Source: Cryptomeria japonica
Lineage: Eukaryota > Streptophyta > Pinopsida > Cupressales > Cupressaceae
Assembly: GCF_030272615.1 (NCBI RefSeq)
Contig: NC_081408.1
Location: 613,468,477 to 613,532,476, forward strand
Direction: 5' to 3'
Length of the DNA stretch: 64,000 nucleotides
A program made the translations under genes and the position numbers. The notes under the pieces were generated by a model, which ran no database searches, was not told where the DNA came from, and worked only from the letters and a program-made list of their open reading frames with translations. Positions 10,150 through 21,855 of this stretch are shown piece by piece (positions within the stretch are counted from its first letter, which is position 1; each line of letters starts with the position of its first letter).

Positions 10150-11620
10150 GTTTTGGTCACTTCGAGAGTTCGGGTTTCTGAGTTCCCGGGGTGGGATTTT
10201 GCATGTTTCCTCTTCTTTGATCGGGAGTCCGGGTCTTCGGGTTCCTGAGTTCATTTTTGTTCTCATTTTTTTGTCTTGACTCGAAAATTCAGGTCTCCAA
10301 GGTTCTGAGTCATTTTTCTGTTTTCCTAGTTTGAAACTTTGGGTTCCCGAACTCCTGAATTCTCTTGTTTTTTCGATTAGAAGCATCACTTAGGAACTCC
10401 AGGTTCCTAGGTTCTTGTGTTTTCGAAGTGTTTTTTTGCCTTTTGGTTTTTACCCCGGAAGTTCAGGTTCTCGAACTCCTGGGTTGTTCTTCTAATTTGT
10501 TCTTCGAAAGCACGGGTTCCCGGGGTTCCGAGTTCATTGCCTGTTATGCCACTTCGGAAACTCGGGTTCCCGAATTCTTGAAGTGCATTTATTGTAGTGT
10601 TGGATTAGGGTATAAATAGGATTGGAGTTCAGTTTGCAGCTCATTTGTGCACTCACTCTTGTGAATCCAGAGCTCTGACCTCACGATCTCAAACTCTTGC
10701 TCGCCCGATCTAGCACCTTCTCTATTTTTTCATGCCAAGTAGGTAGATTTATCATATCCTCCATATGGATTTTTGTGTGTCCTAGGTATATTTTTGTTTG
10801 GTTTAGTTTAGATTTCTTATTTTTTCTTGTCTTGCTTGTTTTTCTTTTTTTTTCCCTTTTGCCCTAACTTAGAAAACTCGGGTTCCCGAGATTCTGAGTT
10901 AGGGGTTTTCTTGTTGTCCTATCATTTTGGAAACTCAAGTTACCGAGTCCCCGAAATGATACTCTTTCTTTCCTTGTTTGTTTGCTTTTCCCCAACTTCA
11001 GAAACCCGGGTTCCCAAGTTACTGAATTTGGGGTCATTGGTTTTTTTTCCACCACTTCGGAAACCCGGATTCCCGAGTTTCTGAAATGATGGTTTTGTTG
11101 GTTTTGGGTCTTTTTTTTAACCAATTCAGAAACCCGGGTTCCCGAGTTCCCAAATTGGTTTCTCTTTTGCCTGTCTATTTGATTCAAAACCCCGTAGTCC
11201 CGAGGTCTCGAACCTTCTTTTCTGCTTCGTCTATGTATTTTGTCAGGACTTCAGTTCTCCGAAGTTTTGTGTTGCGTGTTAGGGTCCAATCTTGAAACTT
11301 CAGGTTCCCAAACTATCGGGTTTGTTTTCCTAGTTGATAGTTTGACCACTTCGAAAACCCAGGTTCCTAAGTTCCCGAAGTAGTCCCTTTTATTTTGTTT
11401 TCTCAACTCGGGACCTCAGGTTTCCGAACTCCCGGGTTTTCTTTGTAGTTTGCTTTGTTTTCTCAACTCGGGACCTCGAGTTTCCGAACTCCTGGGTTTT
11501 CTTTGTAGTTTTCTTTGTTTTCTCAACTTGAGACCTCGGGTTTCCAAACTCCTGAGTTTTATTTGTAATTTGTTTTGTTTTCTCACCTCAGGATCCCCGA
11601 GTCCCAAAGTGAGCTTCTTT
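10150..11620. repeat. Array of about 20 palindromic units (CTCGGGTTCCCGAG type)
   Basis: Units of about 30 bases centred on sequences such as AAACTCGGGTTCCCGAATT recur every 50 to 75 bases, separated by T-rich linkers. I count about eight before 10590 and about thirteen from 10865 to 11610. Each unit is close to its own reverse complement, so reading frames on both strands give similar Arg/Gly/Ser-Glu peptides; those frames are not genes. Units from 11404 to 11560 form a nearly exact 60-base tandem repeat. The array sits on both sides of a TATA-like box at 10610. Confidence 0.7.
10608..10617 (+). promoter_or_regulatory. TATA-like box within the palindrome array
   Basis: GGGTATAAATAGG is a strong plant TATA match in a gap between palindromic units. 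The roughly 130 bases after it are pyrimidine-rich and look like a leader. It could be the promoter of an LTR or of a captured transcription unit. No start site can be proven from sequence. Confidence 0.4.
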
Positions 11621-11671
11621 TTTAGTGTTGTTTCTTTGAGTATCTTTTTATGTTTGTTTGGTTTGTTTTGC

Positions 11672-11926
11672 AGGGTTAGTAGTGTTAATGGAATCTTCCC
11701 GAAAAATGAGAGATGGTCACCTGAAGGAAGGTGTAGTGCTAGATCAATGGGACTAGTATGTGTCACATCATTTTCACCTACAGTCAAGTTTAATACATGG
11801 TGGGAGCAGGCAAAGCAAATTTTGAAGAAGTCTAAGTTCCAGATTTCATATGTTGTTGATCCTCCTGAAGACACAGTTGCATGTTTTATCAGTAACTATA
11901 AGAGCTATAAAATGAGTAGAGGATGA
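11672..11926 (+). CDS. Possible exon or gag fragment, unknown
   Basis: After a pyrimidine-rich stretch ending TTTTGCAG (a good splice acceptor, 11664-11671) an open frame runs to a TGA at 11924. It encodes a mixed, non-repetitive peptide that includes FNTWWEQAKQILKKSKF. Composition changes sharply from the repeat array to normal coding-like sequence. If the TATA box at 10608 is used, the palindrome array 10870-11610 would lie in an intron. I do not recognise the protein. A gag N-terminus is possible. Confidence 0.3.
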   Translation, partial: RVSSVNGIFPKNERWSPEGRCSARSMGLVCVTSFSPTVKFNTWWEQAKQILKKSKFQISYVVDPPEDTVACFISNYKSYKMSRG

Positions 11927-12055
11927 ACATATAGTTGTTGCACATGCAATTTTGACTGCTTTTTGAAGATATTTTTTATTACCACAAAAGATGAGAGTTC
12001 AACTGTTGCACCACACCGACTTCAGTTTTTGGGCAAAATTATGCATGGTTGTGAG

Positions 12056-12403
12056 TGTTAGGGTTTCAAGCAAATCCGAAGCAAATATGAACTAACAATT
12101 ATATGCAAATTTAAATACAAAAGATAAAGAAATAAAATAGGACACAGATAACACAGAGATTTAACGTGGTTCACCCAGAATGGGTTACGTCCACCATACA
12201 CAGCCGTCCATCTTTCTTATTATCCAGCAAAAATAGTACATCAACCTTACAATGCCTTAGGCATCCCAGCCGCTTGTAACATGCATTTTTAGGGCAAAAA
12301 ACAAAGTCGTCCTTTTTTAGGGTTTTATTACAATGTCGGTTTTCATCAACAAAAAACGTGTTGAGTGTACAGTACTTTGCTGATCAGTCGCCACATTTCA
12401 ACA
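12056..12403 (-). repeat. 3' LTR of the copia at 12-17 kb
   Basis: 348 bases, matching the other LTR closely but lacking a GC-rich segment of about 115 bases present at 16791-16905. Confidence 0.9.
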
Positions 12404-12416
12404 ATCTCCCACTTGG
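12404..12416 (-). promoter_or_regulatory. Polypurine tract
   Basis: Minus-strand AAGTGGGAGATT immediately precedes the 3' LTR, the usual place for the plus-strand primer. Confidence 0.75.
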
Positions 12417-12500
12417 AGACTAATACTACACAACACCACTATACATGCAACATCCGCTGGATAAAACACTAGGACTTGACTGGTATAAATTCCACAATTA

Positions 12501-15500
12501 TTAATCAAGAAGACCAACAGAAACTGATGAAGAAATCAGCTTCTCCTGTGGAACTGCCTTTGTGAACATATCGGCAGGATTCTCACTTGTGTGAATCTTC
12601 TCAAGCCGTAACTGACCCTCCTCTAAAATAGTCTGGATAAAGTGGTACCTGAGCTGAATGTGCTTTGTCCTTGAATGAAAAGAAGAGTTCTTCGCAAGAT
12701 GAATGGCACTTTGGCTATCAGTATACAATGGGCTATCCTCTTGTGTCTGACCCAATTCCTTCAGAAAACATTGCAACCAAATCATCTCTTTGCTGGCTTT
12801 TGTAGCAGCAACATACTTAGCTTCAGTGGTTGAAAGTGCAACAACCTTTTGCAGCCTAGAAATCCAACTGACTGCAGTTCCCCCTATAGTAAAAACATAC
12901 CCTGTAGTACTCCTCTGTGAATCAATATCACTCGCCAGATCAGAGTCAACAAATCCACTTAGAGCAGCATTAGATCCTTTGAAACATAATGCCTTCGTAG
13001 TAGTTCCTTTCAAATACCGAAGAATCCATTTCACAGCATTCCAATGTTCCATACCCGGATTACTCATAAACCTGCTCACAACTCCCACTGCATGTGCAAT
13101 ATCTGGCCTTGTGCATACCATGGCATACATCAGACTACCAACAACTGATGAATACGGGATGTTAGACATTTTATTAACCTCTTCCTGTGCCTTTGGACAC
13201 ATCTTTTTAGTCAATTTGAAATGACTAGCCAAAGGTGTACTAACTGCTTTTGCATCCTGTATGTTAAATCTTTTCAACACCTTCTTTATATACTCACTTT
13301 GGGACAGATTCAAGGTTCTATTTTTCCTGTCCCGTGTAATCCTCATACCGAGAATTTGCTTAGCTGCACCCAAATCCTTCATAGCAAATGACCTGGCTAA
13401 TTTCTGTTTAAGATCATTTATATGTTGCATGTTAGACCCAGCAACAAGCATGTCTTCAACATAAAGCAACAGGATAATATAACTGGCATTATCAAATCTC
13501 TTAAAGTATACACAATGATCAGAATGACATCTATGATAACCGTGTTCAGCCATGAAACTATCAAATTTTAAATACCATTGTCTGGGTGCTTGCTTTAGGC
13601 CATACAGACTTTTCTTCAACCTGCACACCAAGTTCTCCTTACCTTTGACCTCATATCCCTGTGGTTGCAACATGTAAATTTCCTCCTCCAAATCTCCATG
13701 GAGAAAAGCTGTTTTGACATCTAATTGTTCAAGATGTAAATCATCTACAGCCACAAGACTAAGTACAGTTCTAATTGAAGTCATTTTTACAACTAGAGAA
13801 AATATTTCATCATAATCTATACCCTTTTTCTATGCAAAACCTTTTACCACAAGTCTGGCCTTATATCTTTTCTGACCTCCTTCCTCCTCCTTTAGTCGAT
13901 AAACCCATTTGTTAAGCAAGGCTCTTTTTTCTGCAGGTAAAGGAACTAAGTCCCAAGTCTTATTTTTCATTAGGGAGTCCATCTCCTCTTTCATGCCTAG
14001 CTGCCACTGTTGTTTGGCATCCACCTGCATTGCTTCTTCATATTCTTCTGGTTCACCAGAATCTGTTAATAAAATAGAATACAAAGAAGGAGAAAATCTT
14101 TCAGGGGTTCTACTTGTCCTCGTAGAACGTCTAACACTTGCAGGAGTTTGTGGGACAATCTGTTGTTGCTGAGCATCAGGTACCTGTGGCATTTCATTTT
14201 CAGGAATCTCATCCAACACCACATATTCTTGTTTGTCCTGTTCATGCTTCTTTTCCTGCATCTGTTCTTTATACATAACCTTCTCATTGAATATAACATC
14301 TCTACTTCTAATTATTTTCTTATTTTCAAAATCCCATAACCGATAGCCATATTCATCTATCCCATATCCAATGAAGGTACATTTCTGAGATTTAGCATCA
14401 AGCTTGCTTCTATTTTCTTTATCAACATGGACAAAAGCTTCGCAACCAAAAGTTTTTAGAAAAGAATAATTTACCTTTTTACCAGTCCATGCCTCCTCTG
14501 GAATACCACCATCCAAAGGGGTTGAAGGTCCTCTATTTATCAAATAGACAGCAGTATGTACAGCATCTGCCCAAAAATGTAAGGGCAATCCAGCATGCAA
14601 TCTCATGCTCCTCGCACGTTCCATGATGGTCCTATTCATTCTCTCTGACACACCATTTTCCTGTGGAGTTCCTGGAACTGTCTTCTGCTTTCGAATCCCA
14701 TTTAAGGAACAGTAATCTTCAAATGCTTTGCTGCAATACTCACCTCCATTATCCGATCTGAGACACTTCAACTTTTTTCCTATCTCATTCTCAACCAAAG
14801 CTTTCCATTTCTTAAAAGTTTCAAAAACATCTGATTTTTGTTTTAGGAAATATACCCATGTTTTTCTGGTTGAGTCATCAATAAAAATAACATAATAACA
14901 AGAGCCACCAAGAGATGATACCTGAGCCGGTCCCCATACATCTGAATGTACAAGCTCTAACTTCTCACTCTTCTTCTCTTTCCCAACCTTGAGAAATCTG
15001 ACTCTTTTTTGTTTACCATAAACACAATTTTCACAGAACTCTAAATCAATCTTCTTTAGTCCTGGCAATAGATTTTTGGAGTGAAGGATTTTCATCCCTT
15101 TCTCACTCATGTGCCCAAGCCTATGGTGCCACATTATCGAATCTGTTCTTGCAACATTTATTGTTGTTGTCCCTGCAGTAACTTTATCTGTAGCAGCTAA
15201 GGTAGAGTAAGTGTTACCAGTACACAGATATAATGTGCCTACCTTCGCACCTTTAGCTACTACTAATGATCCTTTAGTGACCTTCCACATACTGTCTGAG
15301 AAGGTAACTATGCAACCTTCACTACCTAGTTGCCCTACAGAAATTAAATTTCTTCTTAAATTAGGAACATGTCTTACCTCCTGCAGAAACCAGTCATTAC
15401 CATTCTGCAACTTGATCTTTATCTTTCCTTTTCCAACAATTTGACAGGGCTCATCATCACCCAAATATACCTGTCCAAAATCACCTTGAACATAATCTAG

Positions 15501-16427
15501 AAAATATTTTCTATGGGGTGTAGCATGAAATGAAGCCCCAAAATCTATTACCCAAGAATCATTAACATTATCCAAACATAAGATTAAAGCATCTTGTAAA
15601 GTATTACTTGCAATATTAGCTTCCTTACTGTCATTTTCATTTTTGTCTCCTTCTTTGTTTTTCCGAGACCAACAGTCTTTCTTTAGATGACCAGGCTTTC
15701 CGCAGTACCAGCAATCTTTCTTTCCTCTAGATTGAGAGCGTCCTTTCTTTGACTTCCCTCGTGACTTCTCATTCCCAGGGCCTTTTCCTCTTTCCTTTGA
15801 TCTTCCTCTGTTCTCCACATTCAAAACACTACCCGATGATGTTGGAATCTCACCTGTGCTTTTCCTTCGCATTTCCTCGCTTAGGATAACACCAACAATA
15901 TCATCAAATACCAAAGTATTTTTACCAGAGACAGAGTTACTTACAGCCATAACCAAGCTATTCCAGCTTTCTGGCAAAGAACATAAAATCAAGAGAGCCC
16001 TAACCTCTTCTGCAAAGGTAATTTTTACCGAAGACAATTGACTGGTAATTGTATTAAATTCATTTAAGTGCTCAGCTACAGATCCTCCCTCACTCATTTT
16101 CAAATTAAACAAACGCTTCATAAGAAATACCTTATTCGAAGCCGAGGGTTTCTCATACAGCTTAGCCAATGTTGCCATCAAATCTACAGTCGTTTTTGCT
16201 TCTGTTATATTGAATGCTACAGACGACGCAAGGCACAATCAAATGGATCCCAATGCCTTTCTATCTAAAATGTCCCACTCTTCATCTAATATTGTGGTCG
16301 GTTTCTTTGCCTTTCCTTCCAATGGCCGCCACAAATCCTTTTGATACAGGTAATCCTCCATCTGCATTTTCCATAACTAATAATTCTGGCCGTTAAACTT
16401 TTTGACCTTGAATTTGGAATCCTCCAT
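12501..16427 (-). pseudogene. Copia Gag-Pol polyprotein, three in-frame stops
   Basis: A single minus-strand frame of about 1,308 codons runs from ATG 16427 to a stop at 12501. In order it encodes a UBN2-type Gag, zinc knuckle CWYCGKPGHLKKDC, an aspartic protease with DFGA where DSGA is usual, integrase with its HHCC region and core (SDVWGP, RSDNGGEY, ENGVSERMNR), reverse transcriptase with YVED instead of YVDD, and RNase H (STTEAKYVA). Stops lie at 16379-16377 (TAG), 16241-16239 (TGA) and 13832-13830 (TAG). Each is one C-to-T step from CAG, CGA and CAG. There are no frameshifts, so the copy is fairly young despite being inactive. Confidence 0.93.
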
Positions 16428-16473
16428 TGCTCCCACTCAAATCTGAAAGTCCTACCAATTTACAGAAAACCTC

Positions 16474-16486
16474 GCTCTGATACCAA
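16474..16486 (-). promoter_or_regulatory. Primer binding site (tRNA-iMet)
   Basis: Minus-strand TTGGTATCAGAGC one base inside the 5' LTR, as in other plant copia elements. Confidence 0.88.
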
Positions 16487-16487
16487 T

Positions 16488-16950
16488 TGTTAGGGTTTCA
16501 AGCAGATCCAAAGCAAATATGAACTAGCAATTATATGCAGATTTAAATACAAAAGATAAAGAAATAAAATAGGACACAGATAACACAGAGATTTAACGTG
16601 GTTCACCCAGAATGGGTTACGTCCACCATACACAGTCGTCCAATCTTTCTTATTATCCAGCAAAAACAGTACATCAACCTTACAATGCCTTAGGCATCCC
16701 AGCAGCTTATAACATGCGTTTTTAGGGCAACAAACAAAGTCAGCGTTTTTTAGGGTTTTATTACAATGTCGGTTTTCATCAACAAAAAACGGCAAAAAAA
16801 AATTTCTCGAGGGTTGCCGCCCCCGAACCCTCGCTTTCTCGGGAGCTGCCGCCCCCGAACCCCTGCCCGGGGCCTGGCCCGGCCCCGGACCCCGGCGAGG
16901 ATACGTGCTGAGTGTACAGTACTTTGCTGATCAATCACCACATTTCAACA
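16488..16950 (-). repeat. 5' LTR of the copia at 12-17 kb, with GC-rich segment
   Basis: 463 bases. 16791-16905 is extremely GC-rich (runs such as GCCGCCCCCGAACCC and GGGGCCTGGCCCGGCCCC) and has no counterpart in the 3' LTR. The LTRs otherwise align over their length, so the difference is one indel. Confidence 0.9.
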
Positions 16951-16955
16951 GTGAG

Positions 16956-17747
16956 GGCCAATTTCGGGAACTCGTGTTTTGTAGTAAAAGATAATTGGTA
17001 GTTTCATTGGAGTTTAAGGTAGAGACTTGCATGTCAACTACAACTCCTTGTTTTGGTAGCTCTTAGTTCAGATAACTTTTAATTCCTAGAATTTAAAACT
17101 TGAAACTCTATAAATTAGAGATTTTGATTCATTGTAATGGTCCGCGAATTGATGATTTGAGGTCCAATTTAGAGATTCTTTTAGATATTTTGATGTAGAT
17201 TTTATAAGTTTAGAAGATTTTGTGATACTCTTTGAATTTTAATACAAAAAGAAGCTTGTGGATTGTCTGATCTACTTGTGTGTTCTATATGGTTATGTTC
17301 TTCATTATCTGGTAACTTCTATTATTTGGATCAACAACTAGTTCTTTTGGATACTTTGTTATTTTAGGAATCATATTGCGTATGTAAATGGTATATGAGG
17401 ATTAAATCGATAGGGTGATTATTGGTTTGATGATATTCATTTACGTTGGTATGTGAAGTTGTCTGACCTTATATATTTTTGGCAATTCATCGTTTGAATG
17501 TTGGTTTAGTGATATTGATAATACTAGGTTATAAAATTCTTACCGTGTGGATCATTCAGTTGTTATTGTGTTGATTTCATTGTTATTTCCTTTTTCCCTT
17601 GATCTATCTTTTGCTGTTTATTTTTTAGAGAATCCAAATCAGAAAATACAAAAAAAAATGTAGGTAATTTGAAATTGTTTCAACTAGCAGGCCCCTTGAT
17701 AGGTGCAATCACACCAACCATTGAGTTGCCCATCACCGTCGAGACCC
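16956..17747. other. 3' interior of the gypsy-like element
   Basis: Continues the sequence broken by the copia insertion (GTGAG then GGCCAATTTCGGG). AT-rich, no gene supported. A short C-rich motif at 17690-17745 precedes the repeat shared with 3781. The left end of the 3' LTR is not resolved. Confidence 0.5.
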
Positions 17748-17864
17748 GACTATAGAGACCTTGGAGTAGTTAGTTTCCCAAAACTTACTGCTTTTCAGAA
17801 GAGGTGGTGAGTGTTCACATAAACTACCTGATTATTGATGAGTGTGTCAAAACGCCTGTCAAGA
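17748..17864 (+). repeat. 3' LTR end of the gypsy-like element
   Basis: Matches 3781-3898 over about 118 bases with scattered differences (for example ACTTACTGC against ACTTATTGC), in the same orientation. Confidence 0.6.
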
Positions 17865-18968
17865 GGTAGGGGAATAGGGTGGATATAGTGGTTGAGTGGA
17901 AAGTGGTTAGTTGGGCCACAAAGAGGTATGGTGGAAGAGTTTCATGTTTTAGTGACAAGATGAGAGAAGTGTGTATGCAAGGGGTTGACTAAGAGGAGTA
18001 TTTAAGGGATCTAGCTAGTGCCATAGGTGTGAAGTTTGTGAAGGAGATAAATATTTAGAAATGGGATTGAATAGAGGAATTGATTTATAAGAATCAATAA
18101 ATTTTAACAAGAAGAGTAAATTGAACTTATGAATCAATATTATGAACATGAAAAGTAAATTCAAAAGGTAGATAAATCTTGAATTTTTTAAAATTTGGAG
18201 AAATAATCAATTTGCATAGGTTCTAAAAATATAATTGTCTTGGAGATTTAATCATATATCACATTAAATTCATCGAAATCATGAAAATTGTGTAAATATC
18301 TCCTAGTGAAAGTAGTGAAAACACATTCGTCTCTCTATCAAAAGTAGTGAATATTCCAAATTACAAAAACTTCCTCTATCTACCTTTTAATTTATTTTTT
18401 TATATTCATATTCATGTTTCATGAGGTAAACTTCTTTTTCAAATTATAATTTTCTAATCATTATAGATCAAGAATAGGGTTTGAGCATGAGAAGGGTGAA
18501 TGGTTAATAATAGTACAAGAGGAGAAAGATAATGTGAAGTAGGGGTGAAGAAGGCTTTGTTCCATTATCTAATATTCCTATTTCATCCCTAAGAAGTTGG
18601 AGATTTTTGTGACATCGTTATATTTTTATTGCTCAACTTATACAAAATAGGTAGTATTTTCAAGATTATATCCATCATTGAGGTAGTGGGATTGCCTTAT
18701 GTCATTGATATGTAGAATTTCATTATTGTTTGTGCTTATAAAATGGGTTAAGGCTAGGATTATATCTACAAGGGAAATCAGAACATGAAATATGTTATGA
18801 CATATAATCAAGATATAGAAAATAATTGGTATAATTTAAAAAGAAATAAGAAGAAAAGTAAGGTTTAGTGTGTGAAAGTGTCAAGCTCACTAAAATGCAA
18901 ACTAAAAATTACTAGAGGAAGAGAGATTTTTGTTTCTTTTTAATTTATTTTTTTATTTTTAGTTGTAG
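17865..18968. other. AT-rich spacer
   Basis: No frame longer than about 60 codons, no splice-supported exons and no recognised repeat. I see nothing specific in it. Confidence 0.5.
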
Positions 18969-20158
18969 TGTCCTAAGTTGTGTCTAGTGCATTTATGACA
19001 CTTATGCATGGCCCCTGGTGCATTAATCATGAATCCATGGTCAAAATTTTATCATTTTGGCATCATGACTCTCGAAGACAAAGTGCCTCCATTTTCCCTA
19101 AAACCCCATTTGGGCTTATCTTTGGTAGGATGTACGTCCAACGCACTGACGTCTGCGTGTCGTGCTAATGTCCCAATAAGTCCGTGGAATCTTGAATCCT
19201 GCAGTGAGTCAGATTCTTGTCGACACGTGTCTTTTGGCTCGCCTTCAACTGTAACGGCTCTCTGCACCTCTTTCAAAGGTTACAAAGTCTTATTTTCTCA
19301 TTTGGAAGGGTTCCACTCTCTTAGTTCTACATGCTCATTTTTATTCTATTGGCTCTCTTGTTTCTCATTAATCTCTCGATTCTCTCTTGAATGATCTACC
19401 AACACTATCAAGCTACAACGATCTTGCAATTTTTTTGCAACTATCTTACCAACAAGAACATATTTTGAGCTTCATCACACTCACATCTTGAAAAGGGAGG
19501 GTTTGGATGCACGCTCTATCTTCTCGTTATCATTTATCTATATTTTATCATTGCATGCAATATATCTTTTGTATCTTTGAATGTATCTGTTATCTAGGTC
19601 CATTTAACTTACCAATCTATCATTTTATCTATTTGCAATAGAGGTTTTCTTCCATTAAGCGGAGTATAGTTTCTATTTGCATTTTTACCAATTATCATTA
19701 ATTCCAATCTACCCATTTGGCTGTCTGTGGCAATGGAAACACCTAAATGGGGGTCTGATTAAGGCAAGCCCCTACACAACCACCAACATTTTTCCATGTC
19801 TCTGTGTGTGCAGGTGACGAACAGGTTCTACGCAGTAGGGAGAGGCCACTGTTAGTTCCCAGGACGATTCTATGTCTTTTGGTCTTACAGTTGACAACGC
19901 GTCGTGCTGCCATCCGAAACCCGAGACCTTCCAAATCCTATGGTATAATCTATCTTGAATTTTGCTTCATTTTGTTAATGCAAATTCTCATATTTCATTA
20001 TTTATGTACTTTGAACTATTTAATTATTTCCACTCTAGCATAAGCATTTAGTTTTGTTACCCCCTGGCTCACCTTAGAGCCAGTTTGAGTGAGGTAGTGA
20101 CGGATCGATTTGTTCTTTGGATTCATCATCTTGGAGGTGACAAATCTCCTCCCCTACA
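18969..20158 (+). repeat. Possible solo LTR
   Basis: The block opens TGTCCTAAGTTG and closes CCCCTACA. It is less AT-rich than its surroundings and contains LTR-like features, including a short hairpin GGCTCACCTTAGAGCC near 20067. No primer site or coding region follows. The flanks TGTAG and TTAGG are not a clear duplication. Length (1,190 bases) suits a plant LTR. Proof needs a second copy. Confidence 0.35.
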
Positions 20159-21855
20159 TTAGGTACTTTTTTATAGAATCTTAACTAAAATCTGAGGAAA
20201 TATTAAAATGTATTTAAACTCTAAATTAAAGAAATCGAATGAGATTTGCTCTAAGAAAATGAAGAAAGAAGAAAGAAGAGATAGAATGACATAGTTTATT
20301 TGATATTGGATGTGTTTTTATTTTTCTAATTCTATTTATGTTGGCTTCGGAGGAGGAATATAGACTTTGTCTTTTTCTTATGTCATATATGTGTATGATC
20401 CCTATATTAGAAGGATAAATTTCCACACATTCTCATTTGATCCAATCTGTTGGCATTTGTACATTTGTTTTGTCTATCTATTGTGTTGGCATCCTATATG
20501 GGCACATGAAGTCCTTTAAATTCCTACAACCTACACCTATAATGAAGAATTGGTATCTAAATAAGGTGGTGCCATAAGCACCTTTAGGATTTTATCATAA
20601 TGAGGTTGAACAACAATAATTTATTGATGGAAATCAAACCTCACAAAGATTTAAAAATATTAGAGAAGGGATGTCTTGAGAAATGTACAAAAACATAAAT
20701 GTTAACTGAAAAGTGAATGCAACTAAAAAAAAATTATAGTAACATGTCTTCTAATGTGCTTCCTAATGCATATTACAACTTATTTTTGTTAATTACAAAA
20801 TTTGTATATTACTGTGAATGTTTATTGTAATTGTGTTGTGCATTCATCAAATTATGCCCTTATTTACAAAACAAGTTATGACCAATTAAGGGCATTTAGA
20901 CATACAAAAGGATAGACATGTGAAGTAAATTCAAAGACAGATGTTACGATAGAGAATGTCAACTTTCAAATATTATGAAAATAACCACACAAATCTTATT
21001 TAAGCGATAGCATTATGAATGCATTAGCATTCAAGAAAGTGAAGTGACAAGAAGTAAAACTAAATTGAATGTTCAAGTGAAGTTCATGAAAATGAAACAT
21101 TAAGACTTTTCACGAAATCATCCATTTGATTAAACTCAACTAAATGCTTAAATTTAAAAATACAAAATATAAATTTAAAACAATTAATATGTCAAAACAA
21201 GCACTTCTCCCCCCAAAAAAAGTACACATCTTTCAAAATAAAAGTCGCCTTCACTCACCAACAAACCAAACATTTTAGGATTCTATGCCACTTGTGTACC
21301 CTTATGAGAGGTTCCACGTAAAACAAAAATTGCCACTTAAAACAAAACCTACCATCCAAATATTGAAGAAAGAAGCAAACATAATATGAAAGAAAAAAAC
21401 ACCAAAATGAAGAACACATGCAAGGTGTTTGTCCATTCTCACATAATTTCAAGGGTTTGTTTTGAATCTATTATTGTACTAGGGGTTTCCTATTTGTCGA
21501 GAAACAAAACTTTATTAGAAATCAAATGAATAAATATTTTTAATAAGGTTGGTCAGATGAAACAGTTTATAAGATCTATAGATAGTAAAACAAATAAACA
21601 CTAAAAACTCAAAATAGAAAATTCCAACTGACACCATGACACCTACTAAATTCCCCAGGTGTAACTGAAGTAACTCTATAACCAGCTAGATTACAAACAA
21701 AATTTATATTATCCTTAAAAAGCTTCAATAATAATTACATATTGAGTACTTTGAAATTCCCTATAAAAAATTATGAACATTTGCAGTACAAAATATTATA
21801 GCAGTTTTCATCAGTGATGGACAATGGCATTTATGACTATGTAACCTTCCAATCC
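20159..21855. other. AT-rich spacer downstream of the MYC_N gene
   Basis: About 1.7 kb without supported coding. The region nearest 21856 should contain the 3' UTR and polyadenylation signals of the minus-strand gene. No single signal stands out. Confidence 0.5.

Larger units (their letters stand above)
12056..16950 (-). mobile_element. Complete Ty1/copia retrotransposon with TSD GTGAG
   Basis: Two LTRs (16488-16950 and 12056-12403) flank a gag-pol frame on the minus strand. The LTRs open TGTTGAAATG and close CTAACA. The tRNA-iMet primer site and a polypurine tract are in place. The flanking pentamers are identical (GTGAG at 12051-12055 and 16951-16955), so this is one intact insertion. It lies inside the gypsy-like element. 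The polyprotein carries three stops and altered active-site residues, so it is dead. Confidence 0.93.
3777..17864 (+). mobile_element. Gypsy-like LTR element without recognisable pol, carrying a nested copia
   Basis: A block of about 118 bases at 3781-3898 recurs at 17748-17864 in the same orientation, both reading ACTATAGAGACCTTGGAGTA onwards, as the 3' parts of two LTRs would. The left copy is followed by a TGG-starting primer-like site and a Retrotrans_gag-like frame. No integrase, RT or RNase H of its own is found between the copies once the nested copia (12056-16950) is removed, so it looks like a large non-autonomous derivative. The 5' portion of the left LTR was displaced by the copia inserted at 3776. 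The outer TSD cannot be tested because the left end is off the window. Confidence 0.55.

Noticed and set aside
10365-11874. Several 70-150 codon frames on both strands
   Set aside because: They translate the palindromic repeat units; peptides on both strands are alike and repetitive.
12790-13224. 144-codon plus-strand frame
   Set aside because: Shadow of the copia RT/RNase H frame on the minus strand.
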